From positions 496,001 through 560,000 of the forward strand of contig NZ_JAFCJE010000003.1 in NCBI RefSeq assembly GCF_018131185.1: 64,000 nt of DNA. Direction: 5' to 3'. Each line of letters begins with the position of its first letter. Position 1 is the first letter of the stretch. The stretch comes from Bradyrhizobium diazoefficiens (lineage in GTDB: Bacteria > Pseudomonadota > Alphaproteobacteria > Rhizobiales > Xanthobacteraceae). Position numbers and translations under genes: made by a program. Under the pieces are notes generated by a model. It made no database searches. It worked only from the letters and a program-made list of their open reading frames with translations, and was not told the origin of the DNA. Of this stretch, positions 6,993 to 17,000 are shown piece by piece.

Positions 6993-8405
6993 CTACGCGA
7001 CGATCGGAATCTCGATGGCGATCTGGGTTCCAGGACCCCTCTTGCTCTCGAGCCGCAAGCGTCCGTTCAGCGCAGACACCACCAGGTTGAATGCAATGTG
7101 AAGCCCCAAGCCGGCATGGCCACGCTCGCGACTCGTCGTCACGAAGGGGTCGAAAATGAGGGACTGCAGCTGATCGGGGATTCCGACTCCATCATCGGCG
7201 CAAACGAGGCGCACCGATTTGGAGTCCGGCTGGCTGACCGTGATGACGAGCCTGCCGCCGCCCTTGTCAGGATAAGCATGCGCTGCGGTATTGAGCGCGA
7301 GATTGCTGATCACCTGAGCAAGCGCGCCGGGATAGCTGTTGAGCTCAATGCCTGCAGGGCACTCGACCTCGATCTTCAATGCATGGTGGGACAGCAGCGG
7401 TCCGAGCTTGGACATCAACTCCGAGAGCCAACCCTTCAGCTCGAATGTGCGACGGTCTTCGTCGGCCTGATGGACTGCGACCTGCCTGAAGCTGTGCACC
7501 ATCTCGGACGCGCGGTGCAGATTCTCGGAGGTGAGATTGAGTCCCTGTTTGAGCCGGTCGATCCCCTTGGTCAGATCGGACCGTCGCACCGACGTTCCGC
7601 CCAAGGCGTCGGACATCGTCTGCAGATCCGTCTGCATGGCGGTCGAGGTCGTCAAGGCGAGGCCGAGGGGGGTGCTGACCTCATGCGCGACGCCTGCCAC
7701 CAATTGTCCGAGCGAGGCGAGCTTTTCGGCCTGCACGAGCTGTTCCTGAGTCGCGCGTAGCTCGCGCAGCGATTTCTCCGAACGCTCCTTTTCCCGCTGC
7801 AGCGCCTCCGACGTGCGGAATTGCCTTCTCGCGCGATATTCGCGCGCCGCTACCGCGTAGAGCGACAAGGCATAAGCGTTGCCGACGAGAGAATGATTGA
7901 TGAATCTCAGGCCGGTCGGCATCGCAACCGCGAAAGACTCGGCGACCAGCAGCGCGACCCACGATAGCAGACAGAAGATCGCCAGAGATCCGATCCGCAA
8001 CGGCAGCATGGTCGAGACGAACAGGATGATCATCATCATGCCCGGCGCGGCAAAGGTGAAGCCCGACGGCAGGACCAGATAGATGCTCGGCAGGATGCAG
8101 CCGGGGATGACGCAATAGACGAGGAAAATCGTCTCCGCCCACGGTTTCATCCATCGCCTCGACAGCAGCGCCGTCAGCGGCAGCAGCACGAACAAGGCCG
8201 TGCCGCCGCGTATGGCGAGCGTTGTCGGAACCACTTCAGGGTAGAGCACCCAGTCCCAGAGCGTGTAGCCGGCATATGTGGCGGCGCCGAGCAGCATCGC
8301 GATCTGCGTCCAACCGAGATTGCCTCGGACGTACTGGTCGACAAACCGGCGCTCCTCGATGCGGTCTTCGAAGCGTAGGCCAAGGCGTATCAACAGAGCA
8401 AGCAT
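6993..8405 (-). CDS. Orphan membrane sensor histidine kinase
   Basis: A 470-residue kinase with about six membrane segments between residues 33 and 190, no obvious periplasmic sensor, then a coiled coil (195-230). The kinase core is complete: H-box GVAHEVSTPLG with phosphoacceptor His241, N-box NLALNTAAHAY (Asn372), DDGVGIP (404-410) and GHAGLGLHI (429-437). The loop between H- and N-box is long. No response regulator is adjacent on either side; a DNA polymerase gene lies upstream and a small unknown gene converges downstream. Its partner must be encoded elsewhere. The membrane-embedded sensing region suggests that it reads a membrane or intramembrane cue. Confidence 0.9.
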   Translation of the reverse strand: MLALLIRLGLRFEDRIEERRFVDQYVRGNLGWTQIAMLLGAATYAGYTLWDWVLYPEVVPTTLAIRGGTALFVLLPLTALLSRRWMKPWAETIFLVYCVIPGCILPSIYLVLPSGFTFAAPGMMMIILFVSTMLPLRIGSLAIFCLLSWVALLVAESFAVAMPTGLRFINHSLVGNAYALSLYAVAAREYRARRQFRTSEALQREKERSEKSLRELRATQEQLVQAEKLASLGQLVAGVAHEVSTPLGLALTTSTAMQTDLQTMSDALGGTSVRRSDLTKGIDRLKQGLNLTSENLHRASEMVHSFRQVAVHQADEDRRTFELKGWLSELMSKLGPLLSHHALKIEVECPAGIELNSYPGALAQVISNLALNTAAHAYPDKGGGRLVITVSQPDSKSVRLVCADDGVGIPDQLQSLIFDPFVTTSRERGHAGLGLHIAFNLVVSALNGRLRLESKRGPGTQIAIEIPIVA

Positions 8406-8503
8406 TCCAGCATCAATCGCGAAAATCGTGTTTCGGTGTCTCTACGACAGGATTTCCGCCACGTCGCGGCCAAAGATGTCGCGCTCCCGCCGAGCGGCCT
8501 CGC

Positions 8504-9604
8504 TCAAATGCCCAATGTCAGCTGCGGCTCCGGCTCGTCGCTGGCCTGGAGAGCAGACAACGATACTCCAAGGAGCCTGACGCGCTTGGGCAACGGCATC
8601 TCGGCTTCAAGCAGGCCGCAGGCCAGATGCTCCAGTTCATTCCGTCCGGCGACGGCCGCTGCGACGGATCTGCTGCGCGTGATGATCTCGAAGTCCGCAA
8701 ATTTGATCTTCAGGGTGACGGTGCGGCCGCGGTTACCGGTCGCCTCGCAATGGCGCCAGACCTTGTCGACGAGAGGCTTGAGCTCGACGGCCAACGCGCC
8801 ATATTCGATGAGGTCGGTCGAGAAGGTGTTCTCTGCGCCGATCGACTTGCGAATGCGGTCGGCCCGAACCGGCCGCTCGTCGACGCCGCGTGAGATCCAA
8901 TAGTAATAGGCGCCCGACTTGCCGAAATTCGCATTCATGAACTCCAGCGACTGATTGCGGATGTCGAGGCCGGTGAACATGCCGAGCGCGTTCATCTTCG
9001 CGCTCGTCGCCGGGCCGATCCCGTGGAATTTGCCGACGGGCAGCGTCTCGACGAAGGCGGGCCCCGTTTCCGGCGAAATCACGAACTGACCGTTGGGCTT
9101 GCGATGGTCGGAGGCGAGCTTGGCCAGAAACTTGTTGTAGGAAATGCCTGCCGAGGCGTTGAGGCCCGTCTCGGCCTTGATCTTCTCGCGGATCCGCAGC
9201 GCGATGTCCCGCGCCAGCGGAATGCCTTGCAGGTTTTCGGTGACGTCGAGATACGCCTCGTCGAGCGACAACGGCTCGATGATGGGCGTGTGCTCGGCAA
9301 AGATCTCGCGGATCTGCCTGGAGATCGCCTTGTAGACCTCGAAGCGCGGCCTGACGAAGATCAGCTCGGGACATTGCCGCTTCGCCGTCACCGACGGCAT
9401 CGCTGAGCGAACGCCGAACTTGCGGGCCTCGTAGCTCGCGGCCGCGACGACGCCGCGCTCCGCGGAGCCTCCCACCGCAACCGGCTTTCCGCGCAGCTCC
9501 GGATTGTCGCGCTGCTCCACCGACGCATAGAAGGCATCCATGTCGATATGGATGATCTTGCGCACGAGCGAGGCGTTGTTGGTGACAGTGTCGGAATCGC
9601 TCAT
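8504..9604 (-). CDS. dinB: DNA polymerase IV (Y family)
   Basis: A 366-residue translesion polymerase. Visible Y-family motifs: IIHIDMDAFYASVEQRD (first catalytic Asp pair), 'VGGSAERGVVAAASYEARKFGVRSAMP', LSLDEAYLDVT (the SLDEAYLD catalytic block), and GISYNKFLAKLASDHRKPNGQ, followed by a helix-hairpin-helix (GIGPATSAKMNALG) and little-finger domain. A C-terminal beta-clamp motif is plausible in the last residues (QLTLGI). Start ATG 9604 is used rather than TTG 9619. Only 43 bp separate it from the divergent tspO gene. I found no alphaproteobacterial LexA box (GTTC-N7-GTTC) in that gap, so SOS control is not supported here. Confidence 0.95.
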   Translation of the reverse strand: MSDSDTVTNNASLVRKIIHIDMDAFYASVEQRDNPELRGKPVAVGGSAERGVVAAASYEARKFGVRSAMPSVTAKRQCPELIFVRPRFEVYKAISRQIREIFAEHTPIIEPLSLDEAYLDVTENLQGIPLARDIALRIREKIKAETGLNASAGISYNKFLAKLASDHRKPNGQFVISPETGPAFVETLPVGKFHGIGPATSAKMNALGMFTGLDIRNQSLEFMNANFGKSGAYYYWISRGVDERPVRADRIRKSIGAENTFSTDLIEYGALAVELKPLVDKVWRHCEATGNRGRTVTLKIKFADFEIITRSRSVAAAVAGRNELEHLACGLLEAEMPLPKRVRLLGVSLSALQASDEPEPQLTLGI

Positions 9605-9647
9605 GGAAAGATGATACAATTGGGCGGCGGGATGCGCGAGGTGAGGG

Positions 9648-10091
9648 ATGCTTCAGTTATTGGTCTTCGTGGTGGGCGTGGTCGGCGTCGGCTGGCTGAT
9701 CGGCGCGACGAATCCTCCGGGAGTATGGTATGCCGGCCTCGCCAAGCCGGGCTTCGTTCCGCCGAACTGGGCGTTCCCGGTGGCCTGGACCATCCTCTAC
9801 ATCATGATCGCAGTCGCAGGTTGGCGGACCTTTCGCCGTGACCCGTCGAGCAAGGCGATGCTGGTCTGGGCGACGCAACTGGTTCTGAACTTTGCCTGGT
9901 CTCCAGTGATGTTCACGATGCACCAGATCGGGGCTGCGCTCGTCATCCTCATTGGCCTGTTCGTGGCGATCGTGACTTATATCGGTATCCAGGCGTCACG
10001 TGACCGCTTGGCCGCCGCGTTGTTCCTGCCCTACGCGGCCTGGGTCGGTTTCGCCGGCGTACTCAACGCGGCGATCTGGCGATTGAATTGA
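9648..10091 (+). CDS. tspO: TspO/MBR family tryptophan-rich sensory protein
   Basis: A 147-residue membrane protein with five hydrophobic helices, typical of bacterial TspO. The family pattern PPNWAFPVAWTILYIMIAVAGWR and the C-terminal PYAAWVGFAGVLNAAIWRLN are present. TspO binds porphyrins and cholesterol-like ligands and in Rhodobacter modulates photosynthesis gene expression in response to oxygen. The ATG at 9648 follows GAGGTGAGG closely. It is divergent from dinB with a 43-bp gap, so both promoters must overlap. Confidence 0.93.
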   Translation: MLQLLVFVVGVVGVGWLIGATNPPGVWYAGLAKPGFVPPNWAFPVAWTILYIMIAVAGWRTFRRDPSSKAMLVWATQLVLNFAWSPVMFTMHQIGAALVILIGLFVAIVTYIGIQASRDRLAAALFLPYAAWVGFAGVLNAAIWRLN

Positions 10092-10117
10092 CCTTGTCTC
10101 GATCGAGCCTACCGTGA

Positions 10118-10160
10118 ACGGTCAGCCATCGTATGACGGCCTGGTGGCGTCGCCTCCGAC
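10118..10160 (+). pseudogene. Short relic of the small gene found at 12597-12806
   Basis: This 43-bp stretch matches 12730-12772, the 3' part of the small gene beyond the acyltransferase: only six of the first 35 positions differ and there is one 1-bp deletion, which breaks the frame. It reads as a decayed GQPSYDGLVAS against [11 protein letters not shown]. Similarity does not continue upstream. The pair flanks the acyltransferase gene in direct orientation. Confidence 0.6.
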
Positions 10161-10258
10161 CAACTCCGGGCGAACGTCTCTACTGCATCTTTTGAACGTG
10201 GACACGCACATCTTGGCCCGGCTTGGCGAGTTGCAGTTGCTGGAGATGAGAGGTCTTG

Positions 10259-12262
10259 TCAGTTCCGTCCCGTCGAGGTGGCTTCAGTTCGGTTGCGATT
10301 GGCTGGAGAAAGTGGAGCCACTTGTCGGCCCCGAATGAACTCGAGAAGCTGGTCTGAGGCTCCCTCGCCAACACGCCGCGCACCCGCGACGGTGAGGTGA
10401 TTGACGTCCCAGTAGAGCCAGAGCCCGTCCACGGAGGTGGGGCATTCGGCCTCTCCGCACAAATAACGTTCCGGATAGAGGACAAAAAGCTGGTCCGCAT
10501 AGTGGCTCCGAATGTCCTCGAGCATAGCGTGGAACTCGCGATTGTCGGCCTGCACGCGATCGAGAGGTACAGATGGACAAGGTTTGCCCGGCGCATGCCA
10601 GAGCGGCCCGGGCGCGAAGCGGGACATCAAGCTGCGGCAGCCCGGCTCGACGCCGGGCGCGATGATCAGGAAACGCCGTCCGCTGCCGCCCAGGTCACGG
10701 ATCGTATTCTCGATGCCGGCCCGCCAGATCTGCAACGCCGGAGCTTTGACTTCCGGCGCGAGCTCGTTGCTGATCGAGTCGCCGTAAGTCATCCAGGATT
10801 GACTGAGCACCACTGCCGCCTGGCTCCGCTTGATCGCGGCGAGGTAGCTATCGCGCTGGCGCTTGCAGTCCTGCGAGCCGTCGAAATCAGTCCGCACGAG
10901 GCCGGCCAGCAACGGACAACCCTCGGCCGTATACGCCTCTCCCCGGATCGCGGCGCGCTTTGCCACCGGATCCAGCGCGGCGACATAATGCTCGGCAAAG
11001 GAGTCGCCGAGCAGTTGCAGGCCGACGGGATCGCTCAACGAGCCGAACGCACATTTCGACTGCGCGCTCTTGGCGCAGGGCCAAAATCCGAACCGCTGTA
11101 GATCGGCGAGCTCGCGGGCCTGCGCCGGAAGCCGCCATGGCCAGCCATCCTCGCGATTGGCGACGAAAGCAACGGCGGCGAGCGAGACGATCATCGCGGC
11201 GGCAGGGCCGGCAACCCGCAGCAATGACGAGCGCCCCTCGCGATACGGCGTTTCGATCCGCCGATACATGAGCTCGGCAAGTGTCATCGCCAGGCCGAAG
11301 ATCAGCACTTTCGCCGTGGCCGACTTGGCATCGTCGCCCATGATGTAGCTTGCGTAGACGATCAGCGGCCAGTGTACGAGGTAGAGCGAATAAGAAACCA
11401 GCCCGATCCGGGCAGACAGCGGATTGGTCAGAAGAGGCGAGAGGGCGTGGCGATCGCCCGCCAAGATCACGCTGGCCGCACCCAGGCAGGGGATGAGGGC
11501 ATTCACGCCGGGGAAGGGAGTTGCACTATCAAAGCTGACGATCGCGTAACCGATCAAAGCCAGTCCGGCGGCAGCCAGCAGCGAGCGCGCCGCGACCGAG
11601 AGGGCCAGCCTTTGCTCCGCGAAGATGATGAGCGATCCGATCGCAAACTCGAAGGCGCGGCAGGTTGGGAGGTAAAATGCACCGGAGCTGTCGGTTGCGA
11701 GCGTCGCCTGCGACCAGCCAAGCGAAAGAACTGCGCTGCCGAGAATGAGCAGAGGCAGCGCGCCGCCGAGCAATCTGCGTCCCAGCAGGATAAACACGGG
11801 CCACAGGAGATAGAATTGCTCCTCGACGGCCAGCGACCAGAAATGCAGCACGGGGCTTGGATCGGCGGAGCTCGCAAAGTACGCGTGGCTGCCGCGCCAG
11901 AAGTAGAAGTTCGAGACCGAGCCCAGCGTTGCCACGACGTCTTGAGCCAGGCCCTTGAAAAGCTCCGGAGAGAACCAGAGGCCTCCGATGGCCATGGTGC
12001 CGATGATGGTGACGATGGCTGCGGGAAAGAGGCGCCGGATGCGCCGTTCGTAGAACCGTTGGACCGAAAACTCGCCGCGGTCAGCCTCGCTGAGGATGAT
12101 CCGCGAGATCAGATAGCCCGACACAACGAAAAACAGGTCAACGCCGACAAAGCCGCCGCCGAACGGCGGAACGTCCAGGTGATAGAGGAAAACACTCAGG
12201 ACGGAGATCGCCCGTAGCCCGTCAATATCGCGCCGATGAGAGAGCTTTGTGACCAATTGCAT
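10259..12262 (-). CDS. OafA-like O-acyltransferase (acyltransferase 3 + SGNH)
   Basis: A 667-residue protein. Residues 1-370 hold the acyltransferase-3 membrane domain: 'HRRDIDGLRAISVLSVFLYHL', 'FGGGFVGVDLFFVVSGYLISRII', and about ten hydrophobic helices including 'LHFWSLAVEEQFYLLWPVFIL'. The C-terminal 280 residues are a periplasmic SGNH hydrolase-like domain: 'LLGDSFAEHY' (nucleophile Ser) and 'YWDVNHLTVAGARR' (Asp/His). Such proteins acetylate O-antigen, exopolysaccharide or other cell-surface glycans. Start at 12262 gives MQLVTKLSHRRDIDG; the frame extends to TTG 12343 but that part looks non-coding. The gene stands alone, flanked by a relic and an intact copy of a small gene. Confidence 0.93.
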   Translation of the reverse strand: MQLVTKLSHRRDIDGLRAISVLSVFLYHLDVPPFGGGFVGVDLFFVVSGYLISRIILSEADRGEFSVQRFYERRIRRLFPAAIVTIIGTMAIGGLWFSPELFKGLAQDVVATLGSVSNFYFWRGSHAYFASSADPSPVLHFWSLAVEEQFYLLWPVFILLGRRLLGGALPLLILGSAVLSLGWSQATLATDSSGAFYLPTCRAFEFAIGSLIIFAEQRLALSVAARSLLAAAGLALIGYAIVSFDSATPFPGVNALIPCLGAASVILAGDRHALSPLLTNPLSARIGLVSYSLYLVHWPLIVYASYIMGDDAKSATAKVLIFGLAMTLAELMYRRIETPYREGRSSLLRVAGPAAAMIVSLAAVAFVANREDGWPWRLPAQARELADLQRFGFWPCAKSAQSKCAFGSLSDPVGLQLLGDSFAEHYVAALDPVAKRAAIRGEAYTAEGCPLLAGLVRTDFDGSQDCKRQRDSYLAAIKRSQAAVVLSQSWMTYGDSISNELAPEVKAPALQIWRAGIENTIRDLGGSGRRFLIIAPGVEPGCRSLMSRFAPGPLWHAPGKPCPSVPLDRVQADNREFHAMLEDIRSHYADQLFVLYPERYLCGEAECPTSVDGLWLYWDVNHLTVAGARRVGEGASDQLLEFIRGRQVAPLSPANRNRTEATSTGRN

Positions 12263-12330
12263 GCCGAACCCGTTGACGCCGGATCGTCCCGGACCGATCC
12301 GCGCGCTCGCATTCGCATTAGCTTGCCGGC

Positions 12331-12495
12331 ATGCTTTCCTCAACTGCCGACGGTGCAGTCACGTCAACCACACTGGCTGCGATCAAATACGTCTTCTCGC
12401 TGGCGGCTCCACCGTTCATGCTTCATGCGTGGATCGCGTTTGCCGATGTGCTCCACGCGGCGATCCGGCGTTTTCGGCTCCCGACGGCGCGCTAG
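12331..12495 (+). CDS. Possible small membrane protein, 54 residues (doubtful)
   Basis: In the 334-bp gap between the acyltransferase start and the next gene, an ATG frame codes 54 residues with a hydrophobic middle (KYVFSLAAPPFMLHAWIAFA) and a basic end (IRRFRLPTAR). No Shine-Dalgarno is visible. Apart from this frame the gap should carry the acyltransferase promoter; nothing else is recognised in it. Confidence 0.25.
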   Translation: MLSSTADGAVTSTTLAAIKYVFSLAAPPFMLHAWIAFADVLHAAIRRFRLPTAR

Positions 12496-12596
12496 CTGCT
12501 CCAGAATGAATCAGTTGGAAGGAGCTTGCCGCCTCGCAGGCTTGTGAGTGGCAAGCATGATCGTGGGGCCCAATATGAGCCTGCGGAGGACATTCA

Positions 12597-12806
12597 ATGC
12601 AATACAGCTCCGAGCTCGTTCAAACGATGCGTCAAGCCCTGGAAACCGTGATGGCGAGCGTACCGGCCCATCAGTCGGTGTTCGGTCTGAAAGCGGCCGT
12701 CGCCGAATGCATCCTGAACGCCGCCGCACACGGCCAGACGTCATATGACGGACTGGTGACGTCGGCTTCCGATCAGATCCAGGCGATTATCGCGGTGCTG
12801 ACATAG
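12597..12806 (+). CDS. Small conserved-looking protein, 69 residues
   Basis: [18 protein letters not shown] at the start and [17 protein letters not shown] near the end; helical, soluble, no cysteine-rich or DNA-binding motif. GGAGG lies about 8 nt upstream of the ATG. A fragment of the same sequence survives at 10118-10160, which shows that this gene type has been duplicated locally. I do not know its function. It is followed closely by the minus-strand tRNA gene. Confidence 0.65.
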   Translation: MQYSSELVQTMRQALETVMASVPAHQSVFGLKAAVAECILNAAAHGQTSYDGLVTSASDQIQAIIAVLT

Positions 12807-12833
12807 GCGCCGGTGCAAAAACGGCGACAAGGC

Positions 12834-12910
12834 TGGCGCACCCGACACGATTCGAACGTGTGACCTTTGCCTTCGGAGGGCAACGCTCTATCCAGCTGAG
12901 CTACGGGTGC
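12834..12910 (-). tRNA. tRNA-Arg, anticodon CCG
   Basis: On the minus strand the sequence starts GCACCCGTAGCTCAGCTGGA (acceptor and D arm) and contains the anticodon arm TTGCC-CTCCGAA-GGCAA, whose loop gives anticodon CCG (reads CGG, Arg), and the T arm with GTTCGAAT. The acceptor stem GCACCCG pairs with CGGGTGC, the discriminator is G, and CCA is encoded (12834-12836). All arms fold fully. Confidence 0.97.
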
Positions 12911-12960
12911 TAGTGAGGTTCATTTAGCCGATTGGCGAGAGGGGGGCAACCGCTTCTCGC

Positions 12961-14025
12961 CTATCGCGCGCGAGCTGATTTGCGCTGGACAGGCGCCGGA
13001 ACCGCGGCGGTCTCCCGGCCGAGGGCGGCGAATTCGGCCAGTACCCTCTCGGCGCAGATGACGCGGTTGCGGCCGAGGCGTTTGGCGACATAGAGCGCCT
13101 CGTCGGCCGCCCCGAGGAGCCGGTCGGGGCCGCCATCGGCCCCACCGGGAATGTGGCTGGCGACGCCGACGCTGAGAGTGACGTGGTCGCCGGCGCCCGC
13201 GGCGCCGTGGGCGATCGCCAAGGCCATGACGGCGCAGCGGATCTCCTCGGCGATGACGCAGGCGCTATCGCAATCCATGTCCGGCAGGATCAGCGCGAAC
13301 TCTTCCCCGCCGTAGCGGCTGGCGAGATCGAGCGGACGCACGGCATGCCGGCTGACGGTGGCGGCGACCGCGCGCAGGCATTCGTCGCCGGTTTGATGGC
13401 CGTGGCGGTCGTTGAACAGCTTGAAATGGTCGACGTCGACGAACAGCAGCGCCAGCGGCTTCTGCGTGCGCTGGGCGCGGGCCCATTCGTTCATCAGCAT
13501 CTGGTCGAAGGCGCGGCGGTTCGACAGGCCGGTCAGGCCGTCCTTGGTGGCGAGCTCCTTCAGCGCCATCTCGGCGCGCTTCTGGTCGGTGAGATCGCGC
13601 AGCGTCTCCACCACCGCAATCAATTTGCCGGCCTCGTCGTGGATCGGGCCTGCGTCGATGGCAAGGTAGAGCTGGCTGCCGAGCTTCGGCATCACACACC
13701 AGTTCTCCGCGGAAAAGCCGAGCCCGTTATGGCCGCGCGCGGCATATTCCGAATAGAATTCCGGCAGCTGTTCGGGCCGGTCGAGCGCGACGAGGTCGGC
13801 AAGACAGGGGCGCCTGGTCTCGTAGAAGGCCTGCCAGTGCTTGTTGGTGCCGATCACCTCCGACGCGGCGACGCCCGTCAGCCGCTCGCAGGCTCTGTTC
13901 CAGATCACGACGCGGCGCTTCGGGTCGATCACGAAGGTCGGCACCACCAGGTGCTGCATCAGCCGGACGGCATAGGAATCCGCGACGTCGACTGTCTTCG
14001 TGGCGTTCTCGCGCGACTTCACCAT
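12961..14025 (-). CDS. PAS-GGDEF diguanylate cyclase
   Basis: A 354-residue soluble protein: a PAS domain (about residues 15-140; 'VVPTFVIDPKRRVVIWNRACERLTG', ending 'ETLRDLTDQKRAE') and a GGDEF domain (about 150-330). The active-site loop is RYGGEEFAL, an active form, and an allosteric I-site RPLD stands five residues before it, so product inhibition by c-di-GMP is expected. It makes c-di-GMP from two GTP. Its ATG overlaps the stop of the upstream GGDEF-EAL gene by one base (TGATG), so the two are translationally coupled. The PAS domain could bind a small ligand, but no cofactor residue is obvious. Confidence 0.93.
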   Translation of the reverse strand: MVKSRENATKTVDVADSYAVRLMQHLVVPTFVIDPKRRVVIWNRACERLTGVAASEVIGTNKHWQAFYETRRPCLADLVALDRPEQLPEFYSEYAARGHNGLGFSAENWCVMPKLGSQLYLAIDAGPIHDEAGKLIAVVETLRDLTDQKRAEMALKELATKDGLTGLSNRRAFDQMLMNEWARAQRTQKPLALLFVDVDHFKLFNDRHGHQTGDECLRAVAATVSRHAVRPLDLASRYGGEEFALILPDMDCDSACVIAEEIRCAVMALAIAHGAAGAGDHVTLSVGVASHIPGGADGGPDRLLGAADEALYVAKRLGRNRVICAERVLAEFAALGRETAAVPAPVQRKSARAR

Positions 14026-17000
14026 CACGCCACCGCCGCCACCGGCACGGCACTGCCGGAGCCGAACAGTTTCCGCACCTCGCTGGCCGGCTTCGGCGGG
14101 CTGAACAGATAGCCCTGCATCTGCGTGCAGCCGAGTGTGCGCAGCAGGTCGCGCTGCGCCTCGGTCTCGACCCCTTCGGCGACCGTGGTCATGTTGCTGG
14201 CGGCCGCGATGTTCACCACCGCCTGCACGATCACGGGTGCGCCGCTCTCCTCTGCGATGTCGGCGACGAAGCAGCGGTCGATCTTGATCTTGTCGAATGG
14301 GAAACGCTTGAGATAGCTGAGCGAGGAGTAGCCGGTGCCGAAATCGTCGAGTGCGATGCGCACGCCGATCGAGCGGAGCTGATGCAGGATCGAGAGCGCA
14401 GCCTCGTCGTCGCGGATCAGCACGGCCTCGGTGATCTCGAGCTCGAGCCGGCGCGGGTCCAGCCCGGAGGCGGCGAGTGCGCCCGCGATCCGCAGCGCCA
14501 GCGTGTCGCATTTGAGCTGCACCGGCGAGACGTTCACTGCGACACGCACATGCGCCGGCCAGGTCGCGGCCTCGTTGCAGGCCATACGCAGCACCCAGTC
14601 GCCGAGCTCGTTGATCAGGCCGGTATCCTCGGCGACCGGAATGAACTCCGCCGGCGACACCATGCCGCGCTCGGGATGCCGCCAGCGCAGCAGCGCTTCG
14701 CAACCCGAGACCTCGCCGGAACGCAGGTCCACCAGCGGTTGATAGTGAATCTCGAAGCCGCCGTCGACCAGCGCCTGGCGCAGGTCCTGCTCCATGGACA
14801 GGCGCGCCTTGGCGCTCGCATCCATCGCCGGCTCGAAGAAGCGGTGGGTGCGGCGCCCTTCGGCCTTGGCACCGTACATCGCGAGGTCGGCATTCTTGAT
14901 GAGCTGATCGAGATCGGAGCCGTCCTGCGGCGCCAGCGCGATCCCGATGCTTGCGTCGGTGGAGAGCTGATGGCCGAAGCAATGATAGGGTTGCCGGATC
15001 GCCTGGTAGATCCGCGTCACGAACGCCACCACGTCGGCCGAGGACTGGATTCCGGTCTGGATGACCGCGAACTCGTCGCCGCCAAGCCGCGCGATCAGGT
15101 CGCCTTCCGTCAGGCAGCCGCGCAGACGGCCGGCGATGGCCTTGAGCAGCTCGTCGCCGACATGGTGGCCGAGCGAATCGTTGATGCCCTTGAATTCGTC
15201 GACATCGATGTAGAGCAGCGCAAACTGGCAGCCATCGGCGGCCCGCGCCAGCTGGCGTTCGATCTGCTCGCGGAACAGCGTGCGGTTGGGCAGGTCGGTC
15301 AGCGCATCGTAGTGCGCCATGTGCGCGATCTTCTCGTCGGCGCGCCGCCGCTCGGTGACGTCCTCCACGACGTTGATGATGTAGCGGGGCTCGCCGGACT
15401 TGTCGCGGATGCCGATCCTCCGCGACGTGATGTAGCGCCGCCCGATGCTCGGGGTGTTCCAGCTATGCTCGTCCAGGAACAGGCCGTCCGGCGATTGCAA
15501 CAGCCTGTCGTCGTCCCGGGTGATGATGCCGGCCTCGTCGGTCGGGTAGAGGTCGAACGCGGTCTTGCCGACGATCGTTTCCGGGGTGACGCCGAGCTGC
15601 TCCTCGGCCACGTGGTTGGCGAGAAGGTAGCGCCGCGTGCGCGCGTCCTTCACGGTAATCCGCGACGGGATGTGATCGATGATCTCCCGGAGGAAGGTGT
15701 GGTTGCGGTCGCGCTCCTGCTCCAGGCTGCGGCGCTCGGTGATGTCCTCGATGGTGGCGACCCATCCGCCCTGCGCGAGCGGGGTATTGATGACCTGGAA
15801 GGCGCGGCCGTCGGCCAATTGATGAACTCTCGTGGAGACCGTGCCTTCGGCGACGATCCGCATGACATCGGCGCAGAATTCCTCGACATCACCGTCGAAC
15901 GCGCGGCGCTCCTTGCGATGGTACATCGCCTCGCGGATGTGGCAGCCGGGCTTGATGACGTCGTGGGACAGGCCGAACATCTCCGCATAGCGGCGGTTAC
16001 AGGTGACGATGTAGCCGGCGGCGTCGTACAGGATCAGTCCCTGCGACATGTTGTTGAGGGCTGTGTCGAGCCGCCGCCGCTCCGCCTCGATCCGTTCCTG
16101 GGCTTCGCGGTTCTGCCGGTTGATCTGGCGAATGATCAGGTAGAGGATCAACGCGATCACGACGGCCGAGAAACCCGCCGTAGCGACCATGAAGCCGGTC
16201 TGCTGTCGCCAGTCGGCCAGCGCGGCGCTGGTGATGTTGGTCGCGACGATGACGAGCGGAAAATGCGTCAATGTCGTCGCCGAGCCCAGCCGCTCCTCGC
16301 CGTCGACGGGGCTCCTGACGCGCAGCGTGTGCTGACCGCCGTTGGCCAGCACCTTCTGCATCAGCGGCGCATCCTTGAAGCTTCGTCCGATCATCTCTTC
16401 CAGATGCGGATAGCGCGCCAGCATCTTGCCTTCGCGATCGAACAGCGAGATCGCCGTACCCTCGGCAAGCGCCACGGATGCGAAATAATGCTGGTAGCTG
16501 GCCGGATCGATCCGGCGGACCATTGCGCCGAGGAATGTGCCGTCGGGGCCGGTCAACCGCCGCGCGACGACGGTGGTCCATTTGCCGATGATGAAGCTGC
16601 GGACGGATTCCAGGATGACCGGCTCGCCGGTCGGATTGGATTTGAAGGCTTGGAAATAGGCGCGCGAGGAAACGTTGATCTTGGGCAACGGCTGGGCCCG
16701 CGACCAGTTGATCAGCTCGCCCTCCGCGTCGTAGATCGCGATGTCGCCGAGATAGGACACAGAGCTGATCTTGCTGCGCAGCATCTGGTTCGTCGCGGAT
16801 CCCGACATGCGCTCGCGGAATACCGCAGGCGAGGTGATCTCCGGCAGGTTCATCTGCCCGATCACATCAGCGGCGACGACGTCGGAGTCTTCGAATTGCT
16901 GGTCAAAGTGCCGTGCGATCAGCTGTACCGTGTTTTCCAGCTCACGTTCACGATTGGCGAGGGTCCGCTCGCGGAATTCGCCGATGGCCATGGCGGTCAC

